DNA of 64,000 nt, from the NCBI GenBank assembly GCA_016490735.1, contig JAEMWC010000214.1, positions 148,501 through 212,500 on the forward strand, written 5' to 3'. Within the stretch, counting starts at the first letter, position 1, and the number at the start of each line of letters is the position of its first letter. The translations under genes and the position numbers were made by a program. Positions 42,282-52,641 of this stretch are shown here, piece after piece. The notes beneath the pieces were generated by a model, which ran no database searches, was not told where the DNA came from, and saw nothing but the letters and a program-made list of their open reading frames with translations. Source of the stretch: Pachyseris speciosa. Lineage: Eukaryota; Cnidaria; Anthozoa; Scleractinia; Pachyseridae.

Positions 42282-44772
42282 GAAGGGCTGAGGGCATAAA
42301 CTGCCTATGTGTAGTTTTGGGTGTTTTTTTTTGCATACGTTATTTCTCGAAAACGAAAAAGAAATCGGTGAAAAAAAATACGGGACAATGTTTTTGAATC
42401 AAAATGCAGTTCACATGCAAAAATTTGGACAAATCCAAGCGAACTAAAAAAACGGCCGAAAATTACACATAGGCAGTTTATGCCCTCAGCCCTTCATATG
42501 TCTGCCTTATTAACATGCATGAAGCAATGCCCAAGGGTATTCTTTATTTCTTTATTTGAAAACTTAGCGCCAAATGCTCGTAACTGAAGGGTAAAACTGA
42601 AACTGGACATGAAATGATTGATAGGCAGAAAGGATTGTTCCATAGTGTGACGTAGACTAAAAGTTTTGGCGGTTAAAACATTGGTACTTACGCAACGTGT
42701 CTGCCGAATCCACGCTAGCTTGTTTGGTTTAATCGAATTATGTCAATTTGCCTGTTCGCTCGGTGATCGAAGGACATCATGAAGTCTTAAGATCCATAAG
42801 TCTAACACGGCTGAAAGAAGCCAGTCGTGTTTTCTCTGCTTGCCAAACCATGAAGAGAGAGATAAATTTGACTCTCCGGTTTGGGAGTAGAGATTAAGAG
42901 CCGGGCAGAAAAAAAAACTCTGAAAACATCTCTCGTCTCAAAAGCGGCTCGGTTTTGCTAGTCTTGGTCGATTTCTGAAAGGTTACCGTGCTAGGATTTC
43001 CGAAAAGGAGAGGTGTTTTTGGAGTTACGGGCAAAAAAGTGGCTGATGTTTGCAGAGTGTCTTTCGCACGCGGAGGGCATAACATTCCCACAATTCATTG
43101 CGGCCGAAGTGGGCGCTGTCTCGCGGGCCATCGAAGCCGTGAAACAGTTCGTCAAAATTCGGAAACATTACGGAGAATTCATCCGAGAGATGGAAGTCAG
43201 AATGACGAGAAGTCCGTCCGTTTTCGATGACTATCTTGAAAACAATCCAGGGAAAAGTTGCATGGGCGCGCGCGGAAAATATTACTCGTGGTCGGTCGTC
43301 GAGTTGTTATGTAAACACAGGGAGACATGCTGCCCAATTTCAACATATAAATAAGTTTTGCGTCGATCAACTCGGTTATTTTGGTTTTATGGAGGCTTGT
43401 AAACATCAGCAAAACGTATTTTCAAGCGAGATAAACACCAGCAAAAACGTATTTGCACGTGAGACATTTTAACAAGTCGTTGTGTTACGCATCAGACGAT
43501 ACGGATTAAATTTCACATCTTATGCAAATATTTACGTCTTGAAGCCAACAAAACTAGTTAAGTATTTTGTTCCAGTTTTTTCACTGTCGTCATTTACGTT
43601 GATTTGTGATACGAATTTCATTCCACTGGTTCCATTCGACGACGAAAATGAACCCTTCAAAATCGTTTCAATAATGACCAAAGCACGCGAAGCGCCAGTC
43701 AAATCTCTGTTTCGAAGCGGAAACCGACGGGAAACAGCTTACTCTCTTAACTCTTAATTTTGCCCTTGAACATCGTTAACTCAAATTTTCGGTGTTGCTC
43801 ACGAACAGAAGTTGTTGGTAGTAGCCAAAAGCTATCTTCAAATAAAAACAACCTTCTTTAATATTTTATTCTATTTCTCAGCCGACAGCAAGCTTTTTAA
43901 GCACTGAGTTAGAATCAAATCCGATCCTGCTGTATGCCGTTTTCAACCAAAACACCCTCTTCAACACTTTACTTACATCGGCCAAAGCCTTCCCGAAAGA
44001 ATTAAGAATCAACCAAGAAACCTGTGCGCTCTTTTCATTTCGGAGGAACCAAGAAACCAAGAAACCTGTGCGAGACTCAAAATACGCCGCTTACTTTAAC
44101 GTTAACGTTTGCAATGCCCTAGGCCGAACCCTATCCCTAGCTCTAACCCTAACCCAACCCTAACCCTAGCTCTAACCCTAACCCTAGCTCTAATCCTAAC
44201 CCTAACTGTAACCCTAGCCCTAATTTTAACCCTAACTCTAAACTTAACAATAACCCTAAATCTTTTGAGTGCTGTTTTCAAGTCGGACAAAATCTACGCG
44301 CGCTGGCTTAAGGTTAACCAAGGTGGCTGAGTGCTGTTTTTAAGTCAACCCAGAATGTTGCGCACTGTTTTCCAGCTAAGGAAGCTTCTTGAGCACTATC
44401 AGTAAGCAAAACACTGGTAATAAGTGCTGCATTTAAAAAAGTCGACCATTTCCAAGTCGGATGGGCATCTTGTGGGCTGTTTATGAGTCAAAAAGGCACA
44501 TTGCGCATTAAGAATACCCTTGGGCATTACTTCATGCATGTTAATAAGGCAGACATATGAAGGGCTGAGGGCATAAACTGCCTATGTGTAGTTTTGGGTG
44601 TTTTTTTTTGCATACGTTATTTCTCGAAAACGAAAAAGAAATCGGTGAAAAAAAATACGGGACAATGTTTTTGAATCAAAATGCAGTTCACATGCAAAAA
44701 TTTGGACAAATCCAAGCGAACTAAAAAAACGGCCGAAAATTACACATAGGCAGTTTATGCCCTCAGCCCTTC
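42282..44772. mobile_element. composite element flanked by identical 214-bp MITEs
   Basis: MITE copies at 42282-42495 and 44559-44772 look identical and start GAAGGGCTGAGGGCATAAAC. Directly inside them, 47 bp (42496-42542 and 44512-44558) are inverted copies of each other. So the MITE plus flank forms long terminal repeats of a roughly 2.5-kb unit. The interior has no recognised gene, but part (42594-42790) is related to the interior of 17585-18256. Confidence 0.65.
44127..44262. repeat. interstitial telomere-like (CCCTAA)n tract
   Basis: Degenerate CCCTAACCCTAA units mixed with CCCTAGCTCTAA. ORFs across it are low-complexity. Confidence 0.85.
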
Positions 44773-45055
44773 AATTAGTACCTTTTGGAAGTAAAATTGT
44801 TGTGAGTTTAGCGAACGTGGTCAACAAAATTTCCCTAATTCTGGGTGCGCCTTATAACAGGGTATTTAGGTGAAATTTTCATTTTGCTTACTTGTCACAA
44901 TCGTCTTCGAAAGTTTAGGGTGCGTCTTATAACCGAGTGCGCCTTATAAGTGAATAAATACGGTACTTTTATATCAAAATCAAACAATGATCTTGTCACT
45001 CACGCTATTATTTGTTTATTAATTGAAATAGACGCTTAGTATAAATAACTATTAT

Positions 45056-45481
45056 ATGATACAAGATATAATCAAATATGTCAAATATTTTTTCGATGAA
45101 ACCAAACAACAACATATCCAAGTTAATGATGTAATTTTGAAATCAGCTTTAGTGTACCAATATTTGTATTTCAAGCATTTCAAAACAACACTTTCAATTA
45201 ACAACATTTTGTATTTACATGATTATGAAATGGGCCTTATTGGTCCTGGAAATGGCTGTATGACACGATTTTTCGAAAGAACACTTGGCTGGATTAATAT
45301 ATTACACTCACATAGTATTATGCATGATGCGTTCGGGAGATGTCATAATCGTTATTTGTTAGACAGGGGATATCTATATTCCATTCCAGAGAATATTACA
45401 CCAAGATTTATGAAAAGATCTGCATTATGTGGTCAGATTTCTGGAGTAATTTATTGTATTTGCAAAAGAATAATTATATAA
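45056..45481 (+). CDS. conserved Polinton protein, HDAFGR family
   Basis: Intact 141-residue ORF from ATG 45056. Related copies lie at 58133-58564 and 61348-63224, so the sequence is conserved between P1 and P2. Landmarks are LHDYEMGLIGPGNGCMTRF, HSHSIMHDAFGRCHNRY and SALCGQISGVIYC. The GPGNGC...HDAFGR arrangement (glycine loop, Cys, then His-Asp) recalls phospholipase A2 active sites, but this is a guess. Helical and without clear membrane segments. It sits between the fibre genes and the membrane protein gene. Its leader (TATAAATAACTATTATATG) lacks TCTA. I do not recognise an established family. Confidence 0.65.
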   Translation: MIQDIIKYVKYFFDETKQQHIQVNDVILKSALVYQYLYFKHFKTTLSINNILYLHDYEMGLIGPGNGCMTRFFERTLGWINILHSHSIMHDAFGRCHNRYLLDRGYLYSIPENITPRFMKRSALCGQISGVIYCICKRIII

Positions 45482-45490
45482 TATATTTAT

Positions 45491-45988
45491 ATGACAACCC
45501 GTCGTAAAAGCATTTTCGGATGGAACCATGTTTCAGCCAAACTTTCAAAAGAACAAGTTGATGAATTAAAATCTTATTATAAAACATACCATAAGAAATG
45601 TTGGTCCTATAAAAAGGCATTAAAACATTATAAAAAATGGAAAATAGCAGGAAATTCATTTTCTGTTATTTTCGCATCCGGGGGTCTTGTTTCAGCTATT
45701 GCTACATCAGGAATCAGTTTAGTTGCAAGAAGTACAACAGCACTTTTGATTCAAGGATGGATGAAACATAAAAATTTAGATTTAAAAATACAACAATGTG
45801 TTTACGCTTTTCAATCTTATCAACATATTTTAAATTCCATCAAGAATGCATTATTAAGAAGTGGAGAATATGATTCAAACCATATGCAAACCACAATGAC
45901 AAACACTGATGATTTCATAACTGACAATAGTCCAATAATCGACAAGTTTTCACAAAAATATGACAAATACTTTATTTCTGAATTATAG
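45491..45988 (+). CDS. conserved Polinton membrane protein
   Basis: Intact 165-residue ORF from ATG 45491 (MTTRRKSIFGWNHVSAKLSK). A basic, aromatic N-terminal helix (residues 20-50, YYKTYHKKCWSYKK) is followed by a hydrophobic Gly/Ser/Ala-rich region (about 55-90, FSVIFASGGLVSAIATSGIS). That region could span the membrane once or as a hairpin. A polar C-terminal half follows with NLDLKIQQCVYAFQSYQHIL. P2 has two near-identical copies, each next to the HDAFGR gene. The gene starts 9 nt after the upstream stop, so the two look like a transcription unit. Function unknown; membrane disruption, egress or entry are possible. Confidence 0.65.
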   Translation: MTTRRKSIFGWNHVSAKLSKEQVDELKSYYKTYHKKCWSYKKALKHYKKWKIAGNSFSVIFASGGLVSAIATSGISLVARSTTALLIQGWMKHKNLDLKIQQCVYAFQSYQHILNSIKNALLRSGEYDSNHMQTTMTNTDDFITDNSPIIDKFSQKYDKYFISEL

Positions 45989-46664
45989 TTTCTATTTTGT
46001 CTCCGATTAGTGATAATATTTTTTGCCAATATTGTTCATAATCAATTAATGTTTTCTTGGATTTTGTGATTATAATATCACCTCCAATATCCAATTTCAT
46101 TATTGTGAATATTTTTTTCAGACTAAAATCAATGTTCACTATTTTCCGTTTTTTATTCACTAGAGTTAGCACTTTGTCTATTTCTTCAAAAACTTCAATC
46201 ACGTTGCATATGCCATTGAAATATAATTGTCTTCTGTATTTGAAACAAAGATCAGTTATCTTTTCCATTATATGATACTCACGAAAATAAACTGATTTTC
46301 TATTAATTTTAAACTTATTTTTATGAAAATCAACATACTCATTGTAAATTGGATAACCTTGAACTAAACCGCAGTTCTTACAAACAATTGCTCCATCATT
46401 GATAAGTTCTTGTTTATCACAACACGGTTCCTCTTTTTTAACACTATGTTCTGCTATTTTAGTATAACAATATGGGCATTCAATATAGTCCATCTCATTC
46501 GATAGATGCTCGTGAATCTCTTGATTGCAATTTGATAAAGATTCATTTTCTTCCTTTGTATTTTCAAGATTTAAACCACCTGATTTTGGCAACGATTTAA
46601 TCTTATTGGGCTCTTCATTTTCTTCAATTATGATAATATATTTTGATAAATTCTTCTTGACCAT
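45972..46664 (-). CDS. VLTF3-like zinc-ribbon transcription factor
   Basis: Intact 230-residue ORF (starts MVKKNLSKYIIIIEENEEP). An acidic N-terminal third is followed by paired Cys motifs (ECPYCYTKI, EEPCCDKQEL and VCKNCGLVQGY). Then NKFKINRKSVYFREYHIMEK and a helical C-terminal domain ending in LIDYEQYWQKIL. This order (TFIIB-like zinc ribbon, Tyr/Arg/His helix, C-terminal helices) fits poxvirus late transcription factor 3 (A1L/VLTF3) homologues of large DNA viruses. It lies next to the right terminal repeat, transcribed inwards, and overlaps the membrane gene's end by 17 nt. P2 carries homologues. Likely regulator of late gene expression (inference). Confidence 0.62.
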   Translation of the reverse strand: MVKKNLSKYIIIIEENEEPNKIKSLPKSGGLNLENTKEENESLSNCNQEIHEHLSNEMDYIECPYCYTKIAEHSVKKEEPCCDKQELINDGAIVCKNCGLVQGYPIYNEYVDFHKNKFKINRKSVYFREYHIMEKITDLCFKYRRQLYFNGICNVIEVFEEIDKVLTLVNKKRKIVNIDFSLKKIFTIMKLDIGGDIIITKSKKTLIDYEQYWQKILSLIGDKIETIIQK

Positions 46665-46722
46665 TGGTAATATAATATAATGACATAACTTTAAGTATCT
46701 TTGGGTTTTTCTTTAAGTGTAT

Positions 46723-47012
46723 TTTTCAACGTTACTCGGGAAATACTATTCAATTTACCTTCGAGTGAGACTATTGTTTTTGAACGTTTGTCATGTAATA
46801 CTATTTAATTTTGGGTTATACTATTGAAAATAACCATTTCTCGGGGAATTCTGTTTAAAAAATACTTGTGTAAGACTATTGTTTTTAAACGTTTCTCATG
46901 TAACACAGTATTTTAAAATTTGGTTTTTGAGTGATATAACTATTGAAATTAGCCATTTCTCGGTAAATACTGTTTAAAAAAATGCGCTGGTAAGCCTAAG
47001 TATTATACTACT
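46723..47012 (-). repeat. P1 right terminal inverted repeat
   Basis: Inverse of 21484-21774 with scattered differences, including the GAGAAACG iterons. The outermost bases mirror AGTAGTATAATACTTAGG. The CATCTT duplication follows at 47013. Confidence 0.92.
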
Positions 47013-47018
47013 CATCTT
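47013..47018. other. right target-site duplication of P1 (CATCTT)
   Basis: Identical to 21478-21483. Confidence 0.9.
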
Positions 47019-47155
47019 GACCGCTGAAAGAGGCAGTCATAATAAAATAGCATTATGCGCACGGGGAGGAAATCGTTAATGTGCGCGCGCAAGGCTGTTT
47101 AAGTTTACACTTTTAAAAGTAGTACGACACGTGCGGTTGTAACTGTAATTTTACC

Positions 47156-47184
47156 CTGATGAAGACCACTTTATGTGGTCGAAA
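47156..47184 (+). ncRNA. hammerhead-like core
   Basis: CTGATGA, a GACCAC/GTGGTC hairpin and GAAA in the right order. Probably a PLE terminal-repeat remnant; no PLE ORF adjoins it. Confidence 0.5.
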
Positions 47185-47299
47185 TATAGGTGTGGAACAA
47201 AGCATGTGATTAATTGTTTGTGACTGATCATTGTGAAGAGTTTACAAATGATGAAATAGTTAATATTATGAAAGGTGTTCGTCATCGTGGTTTCAAATG

Positions 47300-47744
47300 A
47301 TAGCTGAGTTAATCTTTTGTCTCACGATTGAGTCACAAAGATGTGGATCGCGACGTTTCGACCGCTATACTGCTGGTCTTCATCAGGCGATGGTGTCGAC
47401 TGGCTGCATGTGAGTGTAAGAAGCACCGTGGCTGGTGGTGATTGGTGCGTTTCAATCCTCGCTTAGGCTGTTGTTGATTGGAGGATTTTGATCCTTGTCG
47501 TTCAGACTAGAAAAGTTGAGGGAACAATTTCTAGTCTGAATGACAAGGATCGAAATCCTCCAATCAACAACAGCCTAAGCGAGGATCGAAACGCACCAAT
47601 CACCACCAGCCATGGTGCTTCTTATACTCACACGCAGCCAGTCAACACCATCACCTGATGAAGACCAGCAGTATAGCAGTTGAAACGTCACGATCCACAT
47701 CTTTGTGACTCAATCGTGAGACAAAAGATTAACTCAGCTATCAA
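47300..47744. repeat. near-perfect 450-bp palindrome with two hammerhead-like cores
   Basis: Arms 47300-47518 and 47532-47744 with a short loop. Each arm carries CTGATGAAGACC...GGTCGAAACGTC (minus strand at 47386-47356, plus strand at 47655-47685, the latter with GTT for GTC). It looks like two PLE terminal repeats head to head. Confidence 0.8.
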
Positions 47745-47956
47745 TGAAATAGTTCTTATTCCAGTGTTACTAAGAGATGCAATTTGTGTTTGTGGGAGAA
47801 GTATTTCATTATTTGTAAACCTGAAATGATAAGTCTGAACAAAAGAAATGAGCTGACATCGTGTGGTAGACATGTTAGGAAATTTCTGTTAAGAAATGTC
47901 ATTTAATTAGCGATAACGATCCCACGTGTAGATAACCTAGCTCTTGGAATCGAAGA

Positions 47957-48070
47957 CGACGGCAATCGAAGATGTGATTTACGTGATCGAAGACGTGGTA
48001 TACCAGGAAATTTTACTTTCAAGGTGACCACAGCATACCACGTCTTTGATCACATAAATCACATCTTCGA
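47957..48070. repeat. short palindrome
   Basis: CGGCAATCGAAGATGTGATT near the left end is mirrored at the right end, with GACGTGGTAT inside each arm. Possible small MITE. Nothing else gene-like is visible from 48,070 to 50,500. Confidence 0.8.
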
Positions 48071-50520
48071 TTGCCGTATTACCAGCATGGTTGTCCTGAA
48101 AGTGTAGTAGTCATCACACCCAACTAGTATACGAAGAGACGTGGGTTCAAATCCCGCTCAGGGCAAATTTTTCTTTCAAACATTGGTTCAATTTGATATG
48201 ATTATTTGGGGTGTACAGGGTTAGGGTTTCCTTTACCAAAGTAATACTAACTGGGAACAATCTAGATTTCACTTATGATGGTATGGTATTAATACTAATA
48301 TTAGGTAATTGGCATTGGTGCTGGACAGCAGTCTCGAATCCACTGTACAAGAATGGCAGGAGATAAAGCAAACAACTGGTAAGTTGTAATTAAACTTTAT
48401 AAAATGATATTCAATAAAACATTCGCAAACTTCACGGGCTTTGTTTCTTGTTTGTTTTCTTCTTGTTTTTAGTTAATATGAAGCAGAAACAAATGTACAT
48501 GTGAGGGTACTACTTGATCATGTACATTGACATGTCTTTTTATTTATTTAGTTACCCAAGTGTATATATTGCGACTTCTTTCTTTTTCAAATAAACTGAA
48601 TATGGCATGAGTCATGCCAAGACATGTCTCTGTGAAAAACGTTGTTCTAGAATTTTGAATAGTTATCAGCATACCTCTTCAAAGCTTGGCTCAGCTCCTT
48701 CACTTTCTGTTGTGTTTGTTACAGTTATCTGTGCTTGGGCTCCTTCTGCTCGTTTGCATTCCTTAGGGTTTTCTGACATGGTTATTTCAGCAGAGCCAGT
48801 AGAAACTCGCAGTAGTTAAGCGAAACGTCTGTTAGGCTATGTTGATTCCCTGTGCTTTTGTTCACATGAGTGAAATAGGGAATCGGTCATACTTGGCCTC
48901 AGTGATTCAAACTTAACGTGTAAGGTCCATTCAAGTTTACTGCTGGGCAGCCAGCTAGTCGTGCTCTTCAGGTTACAGGAGCGGTAATCTGGTTCAGTTT
49001 TAAAGCATGATTTTAAAAACATCTGTTTTAATATCATTTTTATTGTTGTTTGTGACCAGGTGGCTTCGTCAGCATCCCAGAGCACTGAGTATGGTTTTCA
49101 AGAAGGTGACATTTAAGTGAATTTAGTAATTTACTAACTGCAATAAGTCAAACGCTTTAAGGCTGGTCGACAAGCTACATTTAATAGCCAGTGTATCATT
49201 CCAAAAGTATCAAAGCATAGATCAAATGTATATTTTGACACCCAATTTAACTGTTATAGCGGGAGCTTTCTTTAAACTCTGCAGATTTTTCCGCCTGGCT
49301 GTGGGATGCACTAGAGACATGCATAATGTCATTCATGTTCGCCAAATTTTTTAAACTGAGGTCATTTCTCTTACACATAAGAAAAGCAAACAGTTGCAAG
49401 GCATGTTCTTGCTGCCCCAGTGGATGATTTTAAGGCCAGTTTTTGTGATCATGCCTTTCGCTAGTTCCTCTTCAGGTCAAGGCCCGTCTCAGTCTGCAAA
49501 ACGTATCTATTTCGGGCGAAGATCAGACTGTAGAAACATTAGGCTGCTCTTCGCCATCCACTGTGCAGTGTAACATGACAGCATTAAGGTCACTCGGAGC
49601 TATCAGTTGCTGTAACCAGTTTGTAAGGCAGTCAGTTTATCAGAAACATGTCTTTCGAGGCTGTGAAGCTGGGTTCCCAATGGTCATTTCATATCCTTCA
49701 GTACACTTGATGCAGCAAACGAACGCCTCATATTACTGAACAGTGCAGAGGTAGTCGCGTACCTGTATGACATCCTAAGGTTTTGGCTTCTCAGTGGTAG
49801 TCTTATCTATCTTGAAGGATTGGTTCATCCCCTCAGTAGCAATGACGTGACTTAAAAGCTCCACAAACCGTCTAAGAAATGTACAGTAACACTTTATTCA
49901 GTTGCCATTCAAGCCGTAATCCTCCAGCCTTCTCAACACTATGTACGGCTGTGCAAGGTGTTATGTCATAGTGCTTCTTGTCACTATGTAATGGTATCAT
50001 CTGGGTAGCAGAAGACGCCATACATGCCGAGAGGGTTTTAGTCTATGGCCTGTCTACTGAAAAATTATCAAAAGCAAGTTCCACTTCTTTTGTGTCTTTT
50101 GTTAATCTTTTGTAGTATCTTGATGAAATTTGCTTTTTCATTTGGCCGTTTGTTATGATCGTAATTTTGGTTGTACACTATACTTGTTTGGTTCGCCTAT
50201 CTGTTCGCTTTATCTTTTGACAAACTTATCAAAAGCAAGTTCCTCTTCTTCTGTATATCATTTGTAGTGTCTTGATGAAATTTGTATTTTCGTTTGGCCG
50301 TTTTCATTATCTTAATTCTGGTTGTACAGTATACGCGTTTGATGGTTGGAATTTCAATTGTTTAGATATGCGGAATATATGCCAAGCGTAATGCACTGGT
50401 TAGCATATGTACAAAATGTTTAACAGGAAGCAGCACAGGCAGCCCAGACATACTTTATGTGTAATTATAAGCTTAATATTCTGCATAGGAGTCAAAATAT
50501 TGATGTAAAAGTTCAAGCCT

Positions 50521-50720
50521 GCTCGGGGAGCATGGATGGCGTAGTGGTGAGAGCACTCGCCTCCCACCAATGTGAGCCAGGTTGGAATCCCGGAGTCGAC
50601 ATCATATGTGGGTTGAATTTGTTGTTGGTTCTCTACTCCGCTCCGAGAGGTTTTTCGCCGGGTACTCCGGTTTTCCCCTCTCCTCAAAACCCAACATTAC
50701 CAAATTCCAATTCGATCCGG
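50521..50720 (+). repeat. tRNA-derived SINE
   Basis: A box (GGCGTAGTGGTGAGAGC) and B box (GGTTGGAATCCC) are followed by a body containing GGTTCTCTACTCCGCTCCGA, GGTTTTTCGCCGGGTACTCC and GGTTTTCCCCTCTCC. Resembles a SINE common in coral genomes (recognition only). Confidence 0.75.
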
Positions 50721-50742
50721 AATTTCGAGGGCCACAGGTGTG

Positions 50743-51068
50743 CTTACCATTTGTCAGAAAAATCCGGATGGAATGACCGTTGAATAATGGTAAGTGATTT
50801 TCCGAATTAACCGACCAACCGGATGAGATTGGCGCTCACCATTTACTGCAAGGCATTCCGTCATGCGCACTCACTTGTTTTGGCGCAAAAGGACCTGGAA
50901 ACGGAACAATTGGGTCAAATGGTAAGCAAATTTCTGAAAATCCGCTCCGAACAGAAAAAGAGGACTATCTCTGGAGGTTGTCCACAATTTTCGAGAATAT
51001 TTTCCGGAAAATTACCTTACCATTTGACTTCAAACCGAAATTTCCGGATTTTTCTGACAAATGGTGAG
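50743..51068. mobile_element. short inverted-repeat element
   Basis: Left end CTTACCATTTGTCAGAAAAA and right end TTTTTCTGACAAATGGTGAG are near complements; both continue with TCCGGA. About 326 bp, no gene. Confidence 0.65.
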
Positions 51069-52338
51069 CTCAATGGTGAGTCGATTTATTTATTTTTTAT
51101 TTCAAAAGTAAATGTTTTAATTTCATATCACTATTTGTTTGTTTGTGCTGCTCAATAACTGGTCTATTTTAAGGTGCTTCTCGGCTGGTTCATCTGCTGT
51201 GTCACCCATAAATGTAATAACGACCATAAATGCAATACTCATCATAAATACAATAAAAATCAACCATGCATGTAACAAATTTTAACCATAAATGTAATAA
51301 ACTTGTTATCTCTTCGAAATGGAGTTTAGTAGTTTTTAGGTAGTTATTCCGTTGTTTAGATTAGAGCTGTCTACTAGAAATACCTGCCGGTAGAGTGCCA
51401 ACGAGTAAACACTGGCACAGTTGTGTGCGCAGAGAAGATTAAGAAGTAACCAGAATACAGTCGATTTTTTAAAACTGAATTGTTGTCTAAAAAAGCAGTG
51501 CAAAACTCACATGTTTTTCTTTATTTTTTAAAATGTCTATAAGAATTAAACTTGTAGGGTAGATTAGAGGTGAAATATGAGTCCCTTGCATTACTTGAGA
51601 GATGAAACCAACATTGTTGTTAGAAATGGGCATGAATTCAAATATGACATGTTTGTGTTTTAACATGTTCTTAGAACGCAAATCCTACATGCTCTTGTTT
51701 TAACATGTTTTTAAGAACAAAACTTGTAACGTAGACTACAAATGCACATCTAATATGGTCTTCTGATATCCACGTGAAAAATCGGAATTAGTCACACCAC
51801 TATGGCGCTTACAATGATTTACGACTAACAACATACAGAATAGAAGAAGCATAATAAACTCTCGTGAGCTATTACTTCGATGCACGCACTTCAGCAAGTG
51901 GACTTTGGACCTGAGCACTTCTGATCGGATAATTTTCAAACGAAGCTACAGCTGCAAGCCCCCTGAAATTTTGGAATAAGAAGACTATCCAAATTGATTT
52001 GCTAAGTTCCCTCAAGCTTGACAGATAGTGGCTTTCTGGCAAACAGAGCTTAGACTGTTTTTTTGTGAACGCTAATGGATGAGCACAAACTAACAGCGAC
52101 ACGTCGTGTGACTCGTGACTCGATTGGAAAGAGGCTTTATATTCCCTCTGATTATGTTTATAGTGAATATATTTGAATATATTCAAGTGTTTTTTTTTTT
52201 TTGCCTTAGTTATAGCACGCTGGCCGATTTTGTAAACAATTGACTGTTGTTTTGGCAAGATTGCTGTTTTGGCACGCTCGCCGTGACGTTCAAATTTGTA
52301 ATTTTGAGCACACTAGCTCGATAACAGAAGAGGCTTTA

Positions 52339-52641
52339 AGCCGCGGCTACACGAGCGATTTTTTGCTTGCGATGGTGATGCGATTTTTTGTAAAATTGTC
52401 GCGTCGCCGGCGCGCGATGAAAATCACCCGTGTAGCCACCCTCGCACAGGTGATGCGACAGCTCAAAAAATCGCAGAAAAAGAATCGCGAAAAATTAAAC
52501 TCATTCAATTTCTCGCGATTTTTTTCTTGCGACGTTCGAGGGTGGCTACACTTGCGATTTTCATCGCGCGCTGGTGACGCGACAAAATTGAAAAAATCGC
52601 ATCACCGGCGCGAGTGAAAAATCGCTCGTGTAGCCGCGGCT
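52339..52641. mobile_element. 303-bp palindromic MITE (PIF/Harbinger-like)
   Basis: TTA at 52336-52338 and 52642-52644. Termini AGCCGCGGCTACACGAGCGA and complement; the whole element folds on itself. A 3-bp TTA duplication fits PIF/Harbinger. Confidence 0.7.

Larger units (their letters stand above)
39678..44963. mobile_element. pogo-like DNA transposon copy, itself invaded
   Basis: TA at 39676-39677 and 44964-44965. Termini begin CCGTATTTATTCACTTATAA and end in the complement. Subterminal GGTGCGTCTTATAACCGAGT-type repeats occur at both ends. On the minus strand it keeps a helix-turn-helix segment (41838-42029) and an acidic WDDEEEDAEELIVNEF tail (about 40060-39978). Both TA target and HTH fit pogo/Tigger-like Tc1-mariner relatives. 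It has been enlarged by a PLE and by a composite MITE. Confidence 0.75.
39314..45039 (+). pseudogene. second fibre-like gene, split by a pogo-like element
   Basis: Starts at ATG 39314 with MGIFNHSLERNNG, sharing the MGIFN start of the first fibre. The body is compact and beta-rich (NGTENQANYGFCLPVPGRI, ASANGSAPGAEIKIGIVING). The reading frame is cut after the codon for Ile at 39,675 by a TA-flanked insertion. It is open again from 44,966 to a stop at 45039 once insert plus duplicated TA is discounted. Plausibly a globular head or a second fibre type. TCTA lies 9 nt before the ATG rather than 12. Confidence 0.6.
21484..47012. mobile_element. complete Polinton/Maverick element P1
   Basis: 25.5 kb bounded by inverted repeats that start AGTAGTATAATACTTAGG and by a perfect 6-bp duplication. 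It encodes the Polinton core: protein-primed polymerase B, retroviral-type integrase, adenain protease, packaging ATPase, major and minor capsid proteins. Accessory genes are Bro-N/nuclease, PLA2, fibres and a VLTF3-like factor. About 7.5 kb of its length is later insertions (23450-24464, 33364-34518, 39678-44963), so the original was about 18 kb, a usual Polinton size. Frameshifts and stops in most genes indicate an inactive fossil. Confidence 0.95.

Noticed and set aside
43013..43354. 113-codon ORF inside the composite element
   Set aside because: No recognisable domain, several overlapping frames of equal quality, inside non-coding mobile DNA.
21484..47012. Live integrated virus able to make particles
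   Set aside because: Polymerase, ATPase, penton, protease and fibre genes all carry frameshifts, stops or insertions. At most a few genes could still be expressed.
48607..49085. Short ORFs at 48607-48819 and 48837-49085
   Set aside because: No domain, codon structure or conservation evidence. Consistent with random ORFs in non-coding DNA.
51200..51310. CRISPR-like regular repeats (CATAAATGTAATAA)
   Set aside because: Units are short and irregular with no conserved spacers, part of an inverted-repeat element. No cas-like gene is present.
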